64,000 bases of DNA from Coptis chinensis. Lineage: Eukaryota; Streptophyta; Magnoliopsida; Ranunculales; Ranunculaceae. Where the stretch lies: positions 60,702,501-60,766,500 of the forward strand of contig CM027381.1 in NCBI GenBank assembly GCA_015680905.1. The letters are read 5' to 3'. A program made the translations under genes and the position numbers. Shown here piece after piece: positions 10,848 through 21,610 of this stretch. A model generated the notes under the pieces. That model was not told where the DNA came from, made no database searches, and worked only from the letters and a program-made list of their open reading frames with translations. Each line of letters starts with the position of its first letter. Position 1 is the stretch's first letter.

Positions 10848-11228
10848 CTCTTTAAATTTGTCAGTATCGGTCCCCTAAAGCTCTTACATGATCACCGGAC
10901 GTTCTTCCCGGGTCTTGGTACCTAATCTCCTCTACCAATATTGTATCTTCCATAACATTGTCTTTTTCGGTCTCACCATCGCCTTCTCTAGAAGCATCAA
11001 AGGTTCATCCATCTCGCGACATTGCATTTTTCGGGCTAGTTGCCCCAAAGACCCAAAGAACAAATTCTTGAGTAGATGATGGTAAAGCGTCTTCCTCCCG
11101 TACCTGAAAATCCATCACAAGTATGGGAGATTTCGCCGCAATGTCAAAAGCCTTTGGAACAATTTGTATGAAACGGTGATTGATTCAGGCTTGAAGCTTC
11201 TTGAAACCCGGCGTGCTCACCAACATCC

Positions 11229-11967
11229 TTAAAAAGACCTACTACAGAGGGCAGCTCTAGTGCTTCCTTCATGTGATTTGAGATGTTGGATCCAAACCGA
11301 AGTCTTTAACTTGCCACCGTCAACACCGATTCGACCTCGTTCACAATATGAGAGCCTTCCTCCTCGGTAATAACTAGAGAATCGCCCATCGCTGTAACCT
11401 TTCCTTCCAAAACGTGGAATCAACAAAGTGACTTACTTGCTCGGAAGTGGTATTCACCGCAAATCCAACTTCATGTAACCTTCAATTAATTTGAGTCTAA
11501 GACGTAAGACTTAATCCCCATAACGGTACCAATTCATCATCCACATCCACATCCTCGGGCCACTTCTTGAAGGTCGTCTTACGCTTTCGGCTTTGTTTGC
11601 TCTTTGTTTTTCCTTGTCCTCGCGTTTGCGGACGATGTTTTATCCGGGGCTTAGGTTCTCCGCGCCCTCGGATAGTTTTTTTCTTTTTTTTCGAGCCGCT
11701 TCTTCCATCCTCGGGTATGTTAGGACACTTCAAATCAGAAGATACGCCACCCCCGAGTCTATAGCAATGGATTCACGCCTAGAAGCACCCGTGTAGATCT
11801 CCTCGGAAGTTCTTCAAGAATGGAGTAACTCTTGCTAACGAAGATTTACTTTTACCGGATGCCCTAACACGTTTGTTCGGCACCATGCTATTTCTACCAT
11901 CCTCTTCATTCCCCACAAAGAACATATAAGTGCAACATTTTAAACATTGGTAGAGTTTTGCTCGCAT
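11229..11967 (-). pseudogene. Basic, broken coding segments, possibly another CLASSY-like piece
   Basis: The minus strand holds a chain of short frames: one with KRVRASGKSKSSLARVTPFL (near 11880), one with a poly-lysine and KRKTTFKKWPEDVDVDDEL block (near 11530), and one ending near 11229. The lysine/serine-rich stretch followed by an acidic 'KKWPEDVDVDDELVPLWGL' phrase recalls the disordered linker before the zinc-type region of CLASSY proteins. It lies downstream of the helicase piece, so the order would be scrambled. The similarity is weak. Confidence 0.3.
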
Positions 11968-12232
11968 CTCCTAACAGGTTGTTCCACTCCCACATTGGTT
12001 GAAGCCATAGATTTGCATTTTGAAGCTCGACGATAGACATCCTTTTGGAAGTTTTTCAATTTTAGAACTACTTTTGCCTGGTTTATGATTTCCGAATAAC
12101 ACCGATAGTCGGATTGTTCCGAAGCTTCTCCTTGATCACCTAGGAGCTTGCTCTAGCTTTGAAGCATTTTCAGATTCTCCTACCACCGTCAAGCGACACC
12201 TTTTTCTCAATCACACCTTTAGTTCTCGGCAT

Positions 12233-13674
12233 GGCCTTCACTCCGTCTCTAACATCAAGTTTCATTAACAACTTATCCAACTTCGGTCATTAACTCTCGC
12301 AGCCCCTTGTCACCAACAAATGGACCCCTCTCGAGATTTCTTTTAACATAGGATGCGAGAAACAAAGAGATCCAATGGCCGTTCTCTTGAACTGCTCCAC
12401 TTTCTTTCAAACTGTCTATAATCGTCTCGTTGTGGACTGAGATTGAGTAGATTTGTAAAATCAACCAGACCGGGAAGTTCCTCTAAAAATCTCCTTTATA
12501 ATAGTGGAGAACATTGCTTGTCATTTCCTACGTGTCTTGTCGATCAGAACTTTTCTTCTAAGGTTATCATCATTCTCGCAAAGTGTCCTCAACCGTGTCA
12601 AAGAACAATACATCTCGCACCAGCTTTCACTTGCCTCCTCCCACTAGAAATCAGTACTCTACTCATCACACTTTTAATAACTGAGAAGTATCGGACTTCA
12701 AGAACTTGGGGCGGACAAGATTTAGGATGTTGAATACTTCTTTCACATGGTTCTCGAAACAAGGTCCCCGACAATACAACTTTCCTAGGTGTCCGAACTT
12801 TCGCAAGTGACCTTAAGACATCTGTTTCCTCATTTCTAGGAGTGTGGCCTTCATCACAAATCAAAATTGAAGGAACTCGTAGAAGTATATCATGACACGC
12901 CATCAAGGCTCGGCTACTTTCACTCTTACTCACAATACTAGCAGTTTTGTGAGTACCTAAGAACAATATCCCCTTGTGCTCAACCCATTCTTTCAAGACC
13001 ATTAACTGTTCCTCCCGACTCAATGCATTGGAAGAATAAAAATCATATAAAGGAAAGTCTTCTACTTGCCATATTGCAAACTCTTTCTTCCATGTAGCCA
13101 AAATGCCTTTCGGGTAATACAAACCGGTTGGTCTAGTGCGTGGATACTTAGCTAAAAGCTTTGAATGAAACCGATCAACATAAACGCGTCTTACCGGATC
13201 CCGGAGCATGTGCGAGGATGCAACCACATGGGTTATCGGATATCAAATTCCTAACCAAGAAATTGAACCCCCTCAAGTTTGATGCACTTTCATCGCTTCA
13301 TGTGCCTCGGATGCACGGATATATCAAACTTTTATGGAGATCATGAGAACTATTAACTCCGGTGAAAGGGAAAAGCCACATTCTTCTTTCTTTTGTACTC
13401 GAGGTTCGGACATATGTAAGTCCGCGTGGTCTTTGAAACCTTTCCCCACTGGAAGTCAAATATAGTGTCCATGCTCTTTTCTCGATAACAACACCGCGAG
13501 ACCGACAAACATACCCGGATCATCCTTGAGAACAAAGGAATGGCCACATTCTTTTTCTGCATTTACATTGTTTTCGGTGTCTCTCAGAGCATCCTTAGAG
13601 CATTCCAATGCTAGTGACATTTCCCTCCATGTCTCCGAGACCATCATCCGGATCTCTTTGAGGACTTCTTTCAT
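12233..13674 (-). pseudogene. CLASSY-like SNF2 helicase fragment (RNA-directed DNA methylation family)
   Basis: On the minus strand, from 13674 leftwards: WREMSLALECSKDALRD and a degraded Cys/His segment (ECGHSFVLKDDPGMF); Walker A APGSGKT at about 13187-13207 within a [13 protein letters not shown] phrase; then GILATWKKEFAIWQVEDFPL; WVEHKGILFLG; motif II DEGHTPRN at about 12832-12856; and motif [12 protein letters not shown]. Near 12480 FLEELPGLVDFT follows, and the homology ends at LDVRDGVKA near 12235. DEGHTPRN is characteristic of CLASSY/DRD1-type proteins, which recruit Pol IV or act in the RdDM pathway. The second helicase lobe is absent, and frameshifts and stops occur between 12600 and 12233 and around 13200-13350. 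The longest open piece is 209 codons. Because it sits inside an LTR element in its sense orientation, it is a transduced host gene fragment rather than a resident gene. Confidence 0.8.
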
Positions 13675-14620
13675 GACTCAATTTATTACCTTGCACACCT
13701 ACATATAATCCTTTATCCTTTTCTGGTTCAGCTTCATCATTCAGAGTTTTTTGTTCTTCCCTTGTGACTTTACTTTCCCCAAAATATCCGTGCGAAATCC
13801 GTAGATGGGTTCTCAGCAATTTGCCTCTTTAAGATAACTTCCTCATACTGCCAAGGAGCCTTCTGATTTGCATCAACTTGTGGAATTTCAGAACTTAATG
13901 TCTCCAGACTTTATGTGGAAGCCAAGGTTCAATCTCCAATACATACAAATAACTACACCGTCGTGCCCTACGCATAAACAAAGATAGCACCACCTCCATC
14001 AATAACCACGCACACCAAATCAACAGTTAACACACCATTTCTTCCTCCACCACCGACAGACAACATCACCCGTCGACCGCCACCACAACAATGGACCGCA
14101 TCCAAACTCACAGAGAACCAATCAAGAGCACCACCCTTATTCAATAAGCACTACCAGTTAGTCACACCACTTATATCCACCATCGAACCGACCTCAGATA
14201 ATAATGGCAGCACACAGCATAATAACATAATAATAGATAATGTAGCAGCAGCACACCCCATCGTTTTTTTAGTAGTCAGTTTGAAGCACCTTTCGATTGA
14301 CAAAACTCTTAGCTCGCCATAACCGTGACCTCCTTTACAAAGAAATCTCAGAGCGAGAAGACCATGTTCATGAAACAGCAAATCCCAGCCCCAGAATCAC
14401 AATCGCCACATCCAACACCCTTCCATTCCACTTCATCTCCTCCTTGAACACCCACGGATAAAATACAAAGACAAAACCCAAAATGCAAAAGACACACTTC
14501 CACCACAAAATCTCCTCTCAAAGACGTTTTACCTCTTTTACTTAGCTAAGAACATTTCCATTGATCTGGCTTCTTTACCAGCAACAAACAGGTGGCTCCC
14601 TTTCTCTGTAAATTGCTCCA

Positions 14621-15457
14621 CTATCCCCTGTTATTTTTTCCTTCTCGAAGAACACCCTTCTCCACCTCAAGCAAAGGCTTATTTTCTTCCACAACCTCAA
14701 GTTTCTTCACATCTTCCAAACTCTCCTCGAGTTCTCTCCTTCTAACGACTTCTCTCTCATTCAATGTCTTAGAACTCTCCTCCTTTCCTTTCTCTTCATC
14801 ACCATTTTCTTCAACTTCGTGACAAAACTTCAAGAATCGATTGAAAATCTCTCCCAACAAACAAATTACTCAGCCTAAAAGCGTGCATCTCTTTAACTTT
14901 GATTTCCGCTTCTTTTGAAGCAAATCTAAAGGAGATTTCTCCAAAATTTTCTTATTCTCTGTTAATTTCATGTTTTGCTATTTGAAGGAGTTGACAAATT
15001 GGGATTCTCATTCTCCCCGGGTCCTCTTGTACTCCATCTTGAGGTGGCGTAAATGTTTTGGATTTGTCCACTCTCCGATTCATGGATCTTTGTTGTCGAT
15101 GACATAAACCCTCCCTCCGAGATTACGATCTCGAAAAAGGAAGAGTTTTTAGAAGCACTAATTGATCTCAAATGTTGCTTCACCTTAGAAGTAAACTTAG
15201 AATTTGATCTAACATAATCTTCATTTGTCTTGGGATGCCGACCTCAGCCTTTACAAAACCAAAGGCTTCATCATGGACACGGGTCGCTCGAGCGGAGAAA
15301 TCAAACCACTTAGAGCATTGATGTGCTCAGATAAGTCGCCTTCAATGAATTTCCATTCAAGGTTGTTCCAATCAATGTTTTTGGTCCCTACGTAACTCAA
15401 AAACAGAGATTCTTCCACCGTCACTCCCTTAACCGAACTTCCAAACAAAGACATCAC
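14621..15457 (-). other. Captured sequence upstream of the SNF2 piece: short coding-like segments
   Basis: Three minus-strand frames: 15457-15251 (68 aa, with KNIDWNNLEWKFIEGDLSEH), 15183-14968 (71 aa) and 14860-14621 (79 aa, Glu/Lys-rich with likely coiled coil, RRRELEESLEDVKKLE). None is recognised for certain. Together they may be the N-terminal part of the same captured gene or exons from other sources. The stretch 13820-14620 between them and the helicase has only fragmentary frames. Confidence 0.3.
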
Positions 15458-15847
15458 TTCATTGGACTCTCAATACTCAATACACCAACATCATTCTCAC
15501 CTATCTCATTAACCAAATTCCACAATGCATAAACATCTTTTCTTCCTAATTTTCAAAAGCTAGGGCTAGGCTATCCCCCACTCGAAAGTACATGTCTTCA
15601 TCTTATATTTCTTCATACCCCATTTATGAAATCTAATCAAACTATCACCTGATTTCACATCAAATGAAATCCGCTTGTTTTGAGTATTTCATTAGGTAAT
15701 TTGCTCTCCACAATCAAACTCGATCCTTTTTCATTTAGAGGCGACACCAACCCACCAATAATTTTTCGATTGACTCATCTCGGTTTCAAATGAGTCGGTG
15801 ACTAAGTCCCGGTGGTGAAAAACGAAATGAATCTGTTGAGAAACCGA

Positions 15848-15866
15848 TCCCCACAGGTAAGCGCCA
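15848..15866 (-). promoter_or_regulatory. Primer-binding site-like sequence
   Basis: On the minus strand, two bases inside the LTR edge, stands TGGCGCTTACCTGTGGGG. The TGGCGC start is shared with tRNA-primed plant gypsy elements. It fixes the element's orientation. Confidence 0.65.
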
Positions 15867-15868
15867 TT

Positions 15869-16191
15869 TGTCGCACCACAATACCGCGACCCCCTACTTT
15901 ACTCGTACTCTCGCTCTCTTTTAGATCGGCTGCACCAATTCGGTTGCCTACGTACCCATTTCGGGATCAAGCCGCCGTAGTTCTCCTCTCTCTCCTCACC
16001 CTTCTATGCCTCCATTCCTTCTCCCTCTCTTTTTTCCTCCTCCTCCCTTTTTCTCTCCCTCTCTCTTAGGTTTTACTCAAGGGACATAGTATGGTCCTGG
16101 GCCTATTCTCTGGGCCCAATACATACTATGGTATGGGCCTTATCTCTTGGGCCAGTACTTATGTGATGCATTCCTGAATATGGCTACTACA
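15869..16191 (-). repeat. LTR (5' LTR in element orientation)
   Basis: On the plus strand it reads TGTCGCACCACAATACCG ... GGCTACTACA, and it matches 8633-8956 almost base for base over the first ~260 bp. It carries a pyrimidine-rich block (CTCTCTCTCC type) that is purine-rich in the element's sense orientation. TG...CA ends are present. Confidence 0.9.
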
Positions 16192-16196
16192 TAAAC

Positions 16197-16476
16197 GCAC
16201 AACATTTTGGTTGCTAATACTTGTGAACAATGTCCTATGCCACCACTAAGTTCTTTGCTGTTTTGGCTACAGAACTAACAATAGAGAGCGACACGGATTA
16301 GTTTTAAAATATCGGGTCTCCATGTAACATAGCAAAAGCAGAAGAATCAACAACTTCAGCATATACAATCCCAACAGATGCTAGCCTAGCAAGCTCAGCA
16401 TATGCTTCTTTAATGCCAACTCAAGAAACCATAACTATGATGTAATATATACGTGGGTAATTTATTTTGAGATATG
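16197..16476. other. Short host-side remnant between two LTR elements
   Basis: Between the target duplications TAAAC (to 16196) and TACAA (from 16477). The minus strand reads a coding-looking phrase, EAYAELARLASVGIVYAE, around 16411-16350, but it is too short to assign. It originally joined 8632 on the left and 29337 on the right. Confidence 0.35.
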
Positions 16477-16481
16477 TACAA

Positions 16482-17039
16482 TGTAAAGGAGTAATATTCT
16501 CATTGATGAATATAAAACACGCATTGAGCATAAGCAGAGATTGTAACGAACTCATATCATTGGCCTCCAAGATCAATTCGTAAGCAGCTCGCTTCATGTA
16601 GGTAGTACACTTCAGCTCGCTCCAGTGTACCTCAAGTCGAAGAGACGACCTCAAGCAGAACGCTTCGAGTGATTACACCATCCCTTATCCAGATGTAATC
16701 ATCACCAGAGCCATACTTGTACTTCTAATCATCGTGATATATGAACTACTACACCCACTCCTAATCATCACACAATTCCTACCAAAACCAACCTAACACT
16801 TATTCTCAATCTCCACCCTACATATGTACATGTCAGTACACGTGTCTTGTGGATCTACACTTCCCCATGTCTATAAATACCACCTACATGAACTACGTGA
16901 GACCTGATTCTTCTCTCCCCCCAGAATCAAGAGAAGATACGTAGATAGTTCCCTCATCAGCAAACTTGGTCTTTCCTAAATCCAATCTCATTCTCCTTCC
17001 TCCCTTGTATGTAAAAGAAAGCTAAAACGCACCTTTACA
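16482..17039 (+). repeat. 5' LTR of first Tat element
   Basis: Starts TGTAAAGGAG and ends CACCTTTACA, giving 8-bp inverted ends. A TATA-like CTATAAATACC at about 16870, with the downstream CTTCTCTCCCCCC stretch, is the probable promoter and transcript start region. Confidence 0.9.
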
Positions 17040-17056
17040 TTGGCGACGTCTGTGGT
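17040..17056 (+). promoter_or_regulatory. Primer-binding site
   Basis: TTGGCGACGTCTGTGGT directly follows the LTR end. It aligns with TTGGCGCCGTCTGTG at the second Tat element. The TGGCGAC variant resembles the tRNA-Arg type primer site used by Ogre-like elements. Confidence 0.75.
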
Positions 17057-17121
17057 CTCGATTTCTTGAGAAACCACTTAACAAATCCTTAAACCAAAAG
17101 AAAAAACCAAGCCCACGAAGC

Positions 17122-18540
17122 ATGACAAGCCTCGAAGCTCAAATCCAAAGTTTGGCAGGTCAGCTAGGAACGATAAATGAGCAAATTACCCTGCTCAGGC
17201 AGGAGAATGTTACTCTCCGCGCGCAAGTAGACACGTAGAATCCACCTGCTATCTTAGCAGAGGACAACATCAACGAGGTTAATCAATAGATTAACGAATT
17301 GTCACAAAGAATCGACCAAAGTGCAGTCAAGAAAAATGCTTCCCAGATCGTTCAAAAGATGCTGAAGACATACCGGGCGTCTCCGTTCGCTGCTGAGGTA
17401 CTTAGTAAAGCTTCTCCTCCAGATTTCATTCAACCTCGTTTTCCAATGTATGATGGTAGCACGTGTCCTGGTCAACACGTGGCTCGCTATATTCAAAGCC
17501 TGGCACTATATAGTGCACCAGAGTTCGATCACCTTCACTATTGTTTGTTTCCCGCCAGTCTCAAAGATGGCGCGCTCGATTGGTTTTTTTCACTCGAGCC
17601 AGACTCGATAAAGACCTTCGAGCAACTCACCGATTCGTTTTCTAGTCAGTACGTCCATAATATGCGTAAAAAAGCTGATCTTGATTCGCTGCTCCAGATC
17701 TCACTAGGCGAAGACGAAATAATTCGTGAATTTCTAGGTCGGTTCAAAGCCGAACTACTGTGCATGGAAACTGGTTTGAAAGAGTCCTTCGCAACCCTGG
17801 CATTCTCAACACCTGCCGTGTGAGCAACACGGCACTCGCCAGATCGCTGATGAAAGAACACCCCGAGACTTTATCTGAGCTATACGCTCGAGTCGACAAG
17901 TACATTAAGCTGCAGGAAGGCCTGAAGCACTAGGGCCTACCAGAAGAAGAAGAGGTTGCAACAATATCCGACGACCCCCCAACTTTAAAAAAACGACCCC
18001 AACAGCAAGAACGGAAGTCGAGAAACAAAATGAACAACGACCGTGAATTCGCTGTTCTCACACGATCTCCCAGTTACATACTGGAGAAGATCAAGAAAGC
18101 TACCTATTACTGACCTACTGTACGACAACCATAAGATCGATCAGGTAGGCCTTATTATGCCTTTCACCGAGCCAAATGTTACGAGACTGATGCGTGCTGG
18201 GGGCTAAAGCATTACCTTCAGGACCTCATCGAAGTAGGACATATCAAGCAGTACACCAACATCGCTGATGGCGATCTGTGCCATAAGCTCATGGCTCGCA
18301 GAGTGCGCAGTCGATCTCCACCTCGCCATGATCGTCATAATGTCCAAGCTCGCTCCCGTAGTAGAGGACGACCAAGAGATTGCTCCCGCCATGAGCGTCG
18401 TCAGCATTCGTCAGATCGAGACAATGACAGAACCATTCACATGATAACATTTCTAGATGATTCAGTAACATCGTCAAGAGAGAAAAGACGGTATGTAGGC
18501 TCCCTTCAAGAAGTTTACCATTTTTCTTCCCAGGCTGCAC
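17122..18540 (+). pseudogene. gag: gag of first Tat element (broken)
   Basis: The ATG at 17122 opens MTSLEAQIQSLAGQLG, a short coiled-coil start, with in-frame TAG stops at 17236 and 17287. The body from 17299 contains FIQPRFPMYDGSTCPGQHV, ALYSAPEFDHLHYCLFPASL and GALDWFFSLEPDSI, the capsid pattern of Tat Gag proteins. A frameshift at about 17815 moves the C-terminal half to another frame, which carries the zinc-knuckle-like segment YYAFHRAKCYETDACWGLKH near 18140-18200, then an Arg/Ser-rich nucleic-acid-binding tail (RRVRSRSPPRHDRH). Gag forms the cytoplasmic particle that packages the RNA. This copy cannot make it. Confidence 0.85.
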
Positions 18541-18550
18541 CTGCCCCATG

Positions 18551-19050
18551 CAGTTCCGGTTGCAGTTTAGGTGATATCACTTTTACGGAGGCCAACCTCA
18601 ACAAGGTTTGCCTTCCACACAATGACGCACTTGTAGTCCACGTCAAAATCAGCGACTAGACAGTCAAGCGCATCTTGATAGATCCCGGTAGTTCATGTGA
18701 CATTCTGTTCTACCATACTATTCAAGAGATGAATTTGCCTAAGTCAGTCTTCATAGACCCCATCACTCCTCTCTACGGGTTCAACGGCTCCAGAGTTGAC
18801 CCAATCGGTGACATCATACTCCCAGTTTCGGTGGGATCTAGAGAGGACAAAGTCAGCTTCAATACGCGCTTCAGCATTCTAGACATCAAGTCGTCCTACA
18901 ATGCCATTCTAGGACAGCGTTGGATTCATCAAATGCAAGCTATACCGTCAACATTGCATCAAGTTCTCCACTTCCTAGGCCCTAGGGGCATGATGGAATT
19001 TCGAAGCAATCAGCTCGTGGCTTATTATTGTAATCAAATCCTCTCAGCGA
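18551..19050 (+). pseudogene. pro: Aspartic protease of first Tat element
   Basis: The phrase NLNKVCLPHNDALVVHVKI leads, after an in-frame TAG at about 18658, into ILIDPGSSCDILFYHTIQEM, where the usual D-T/S-G catalytic triad reads D-P-G. The flap region GFNGSRVDPIGDIILPV and the ILGQRWIHQMQAIPSTLHQ block complete a retropepsin fold. The second Tat element has the same D-P-G-S-S, so the proline is probably lineage-specific rather than a disabling mutation. Confidence 0.8.
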
Positions 19051-19179
19051 ATAAGACCGCCGACCTACCTATCAACACAAGGAACGAGCCCACTAGCTAC
19101 ACAATGGCCAAAGACTTGGTCGCTGAAGTCAGAGCCAAAGCACCAACACAGAACGCTGGGGGCTCCAGCAAGAAGGTCT

Positions 19180-19460
19180 ATTCATCTGTTCAGACCCCAG
19201 AAGTCACTCAAGATGTTGTTGCTCCACCAGTCAGGACCCCAGAAGTTACTCCCGTAGTTGTTGTTCCACTAGTCAGGACCTCAGCGGTCACTCCAGTAGT
19301 TGTTGCTCCACCAGTCAAGACCCTCGAGGTCGCTCCGTCATTTGTTGCTCCGCTCGTTAAAACTCCAGAGGTCGCACTATCATGGGTCACATAGCCAACA
19401 CCGATTCCAGAGATCACTCCAGCCCCTGTTATCATGACCACAGAGGTCACATCAACCCTT
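19180..19460 (+). repeat. Coding minisatellite in the protease-RT linker, unit ~42-48 bp
   Basis: About six units, each encoding a variant of V-V-A-P-P-V-R-T-P-E-V-T-P. GTTGTTGCTCCACCAGTC recurs near 19215 and 19308, with variants near 19257 and 19342. The frame stays open across the repeat until a TAG at 19392. The product would be an extended Val/Pro/Thr-rich spacer. Confidence 0.75.
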
Positions 19461-19600
19461 GTTGTCGTAACCACAAAGGTCGTTCCAGCTCCTGCGGCCA
19501 ACTCCACTCTCCCTTAGGTCGATAAGTATCTCCAGAGATCAATCCACTTGAGGACGCATCAGCGTCAAAAGCAGCACCCCCACCTGCAGAAAAAGAGCGA

Positions 19601-20602
19601 GTGAACTTAGGAACAGAAGACGACCCTAAATTCGTCTATGTGGGGGCCAACCTGGACCCAACACTCAGGGCCCATCTTGTAAACTTTTTATCCATGAATA
19701 AAGATGTTTTCACTTGGTCGTATGTTAATGTGCCCGGTATCGATCCTAATGTTGTAGGTCACAGATTAAATGTAAACCCTAATGCTAGACCAATTTATCA
19801 ACGACCTAGACGACTATCCTTGCGATTTCAAAAAGCCATCAATGATGAGGTCGACAAACTCAAACAAGTTAGTTTCATCATAAAAGTAGATTATCCAAAC
19901 TGGATCGCTAATATAGTAGCAGTCCCAAAGAAGAACGACATAGTTCGCCTTTGTGTCGATTTCACAAATGTCAATCAAGAAACACCAAAAGATAGCTTCC
20001 ATTTACCTCGCATTGATCGACTTGTGGACCAGACTTGTGGCCACGAGCTCCTCTCCTTCATGGATGCATACAGTGGGTACAACCAAATCCTACTCGCTGA
20101 AGAAGACCAAGAGAAAACATCGTTCATCACAGAACAGGGAATTTATTGTTATAACATCCTCCCATTCGGCCTCAAGAATGCTGGAGCGACTTATTAACGA
20201 CTGGTCACTGACATGTTCTAGGACATGTTAGGGGATACCATGGAGGTTTATATCGATGACATGGTCGTCAAAAGCAAGAAAGCAGAGGACCACCTCACTC
20301 ACCTTGAGCAAGCGTTCTCCAAGTTACACTGAACTCGAATAAAGTTGAATCCAGAAAATTGCCTTTTTGGAGCGTCATCCGGGAAGTTCCTTGGGTACCA
20401 AGTATCACAGCGTGGGATCGAGGATAACCCAGACCAAATCCAAGCATTCTTGGACATGCCCAACCCTCAGACAAAGAAGCAAATACAGAAGCTGTCAGGA
20501 ATGGTGGCAGCACTCAACCGCTTCATATCAAGGGCATCAGATAAGTTCCGTCAGTTCCTACAACTTCTTAAAAAAGGTGAGCAATTCTCGTGGAACGACT
20601 AG
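19601..20602 (+). pseudogene. pol: Reverse transcriptase of first Tat element
   Basis: Blocks in order: NKDVFTWSYVNVPGIDPNV, ANIVAVPKKNDIVRLCVDF, RIDRLVDQTCGHELLSFMDA (catalytic Asp in FMDAYSGYNQI), FGLKNAGATY, an in-frame TAA at 20195, then MEVYIDDMVVKSK (YIDD, catalytic Asp pair kept), LNPENCLFGASSGKFLGY and the thumb QIQKLSGMVAALNRFISRAS. A further stop lies near 20330, and the frame closes at 20602 where a frameshift leads into RNase H. It once copied the element RNA into DNA. Catalytic residues survive although the frame does not. Confidence 0.9.
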
Positions 20603-21043
20603 TGTCACCAAACGTTCTCCACCTCTCAAAGAATATCTGACAACACCTCCTGTCCTAGCGAAACCAACCGATGGGGAAACGCTGGGGCTCTATCTAGCAA
20701 TATCAGACTTTGCTATCAGTTCGGTTCTCTTTAAAAAGGACAACAACTCAGAGAAACCGATCTGCTTTACAAGTAAGACGCTAACCCCAGCCGAAAAGAA
20801 CTACTCTTACATTGAAAGAGCAGTACTTGCTTTGTTATATTCTACAAGGAAGTTCATGCCTTACTTTCAAATGCATCCAATCAAGGTACTCACCGACCTC
20901 CCATTGAAGAAAATCCTTCACAAGGAGAACAAGATAACTCGCATGGCAGTATGGGCCAAAGAATTCAGAGAACACCACCTGGAGTTCATCCTTCGAACCT
21001 CTCAGAAAGGTCAAGTCGTTGCAGATTTCCTGTCGATAACCTA
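20603..21043 (+). pseudogene. pol: First (gypsy-type) RNase H
   Basis: After a frameshift near 20600: LYLAISDFAISSVLFKKDN, PICFTSKTLTPAEKNYSYIE (catalytic Glu region), ALLYSTRKFMPYFQMHPIKV and LTDLPLKKILHKENKITRM. The usual D of the third motif reads TDLPL. In Tat elements this domain is often a relic, with activity carried by the second RNase H. Confidence 0.85.
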
Positions 21044-21610
21044 AATTGGGAACCAGAATCAGAGATTACACTTACAAAGGAAAGTGCCAAGTCAGTCTGG
21101 TCTATCTTTGTCGATGGTTCCAGTAACCCCAGAGGGAGTGGCATCGGAGTCGTCTTAGTGTCCCCAGATGGAGCCATGGTAGAGAAATTAGTTCGCATCG
21201 ACTTCGTGACGTCCAACAATGAGGCGGAGTACGAGGCACTAATCATGGAGCTCCGGATGGCACTACAGCTCAGTGTGCAAGAACTTCAAGTTTTTAGTGA
21301 CTCACAACTAGTTGTTCGCCAGATTGCAAAAGAGTACACTACACACAAAGGTAACCTTTCCAAATACCTCAAAGTCGTTAATCAGTTACTTCTTTCTTTC
21401 AAAAAAGCCACCATACACCACTTTTTGCGTGACGAGAACCGTCACGCAGATAGTTTAGCTTACTTGGCTACTCAAACACCGAGCTACACCCCTAGACAAT
21501 TACTCATTGAGGTAGTTGACCGACCTACTTACCAAGTGGAACACGCTTTAGAAATCCGCGATCTGTACCCACTCTCTGACAATCAGATGAGTCAAACATG
21601 GGTGCAGCCC
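21044..21610 (+). pseudogene. pol: Second, archaeal-type RNase H (Tat hallmark)
   Basis: WSIFVDGSSNPRGSGIGVVL gives the first catalytic Asp, SNNEAEYEALIMELRMAL the Glu, ELQVFSDSQLVVRQI the second Asp, and RDENRHADSLAYLATQ the final Asp. All four catalytic positions are intact. The frame returns to that of the RT and stays open to a TAG near 21628. This acquired domain, present in addition to the original RNase H, defines the Tat lineage. Confidence 0.88.

Larger units (their letters stand above)
8633..16191 (-). mobile_element. Complete LTR retroelement with captured CLASSY-like gene pieces (non-autonomous)
   Basis: Two near-identical terminal repeats of ~324 bp bound this 7.56-kb unit, flanked by the 5-bp target duplication TAAAC (8628-8632 and 16192-16196). 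Orientation is minus: reading leftwards, the LTR at 16191-15869 is followed at once by a primer-binding-like TGGCGC sequence, and the other LTR is preceded by a purine tract. No gag, protease, RT, RNase H or integrase motif was found inside. Instead the minus strand encodes a SNF2-type helicase fragment and charged segments. This is the structure of a non-autonomous element that transduced host sequence and would need enzymes in trans. Confidence 0.85.

Noticed and set aside
14592..14822. Ser/Phe-rich plus-strand frame
   Set aside because: It is the complement of the Glu/Lys-rich minus-strand segment, an expected shadow.
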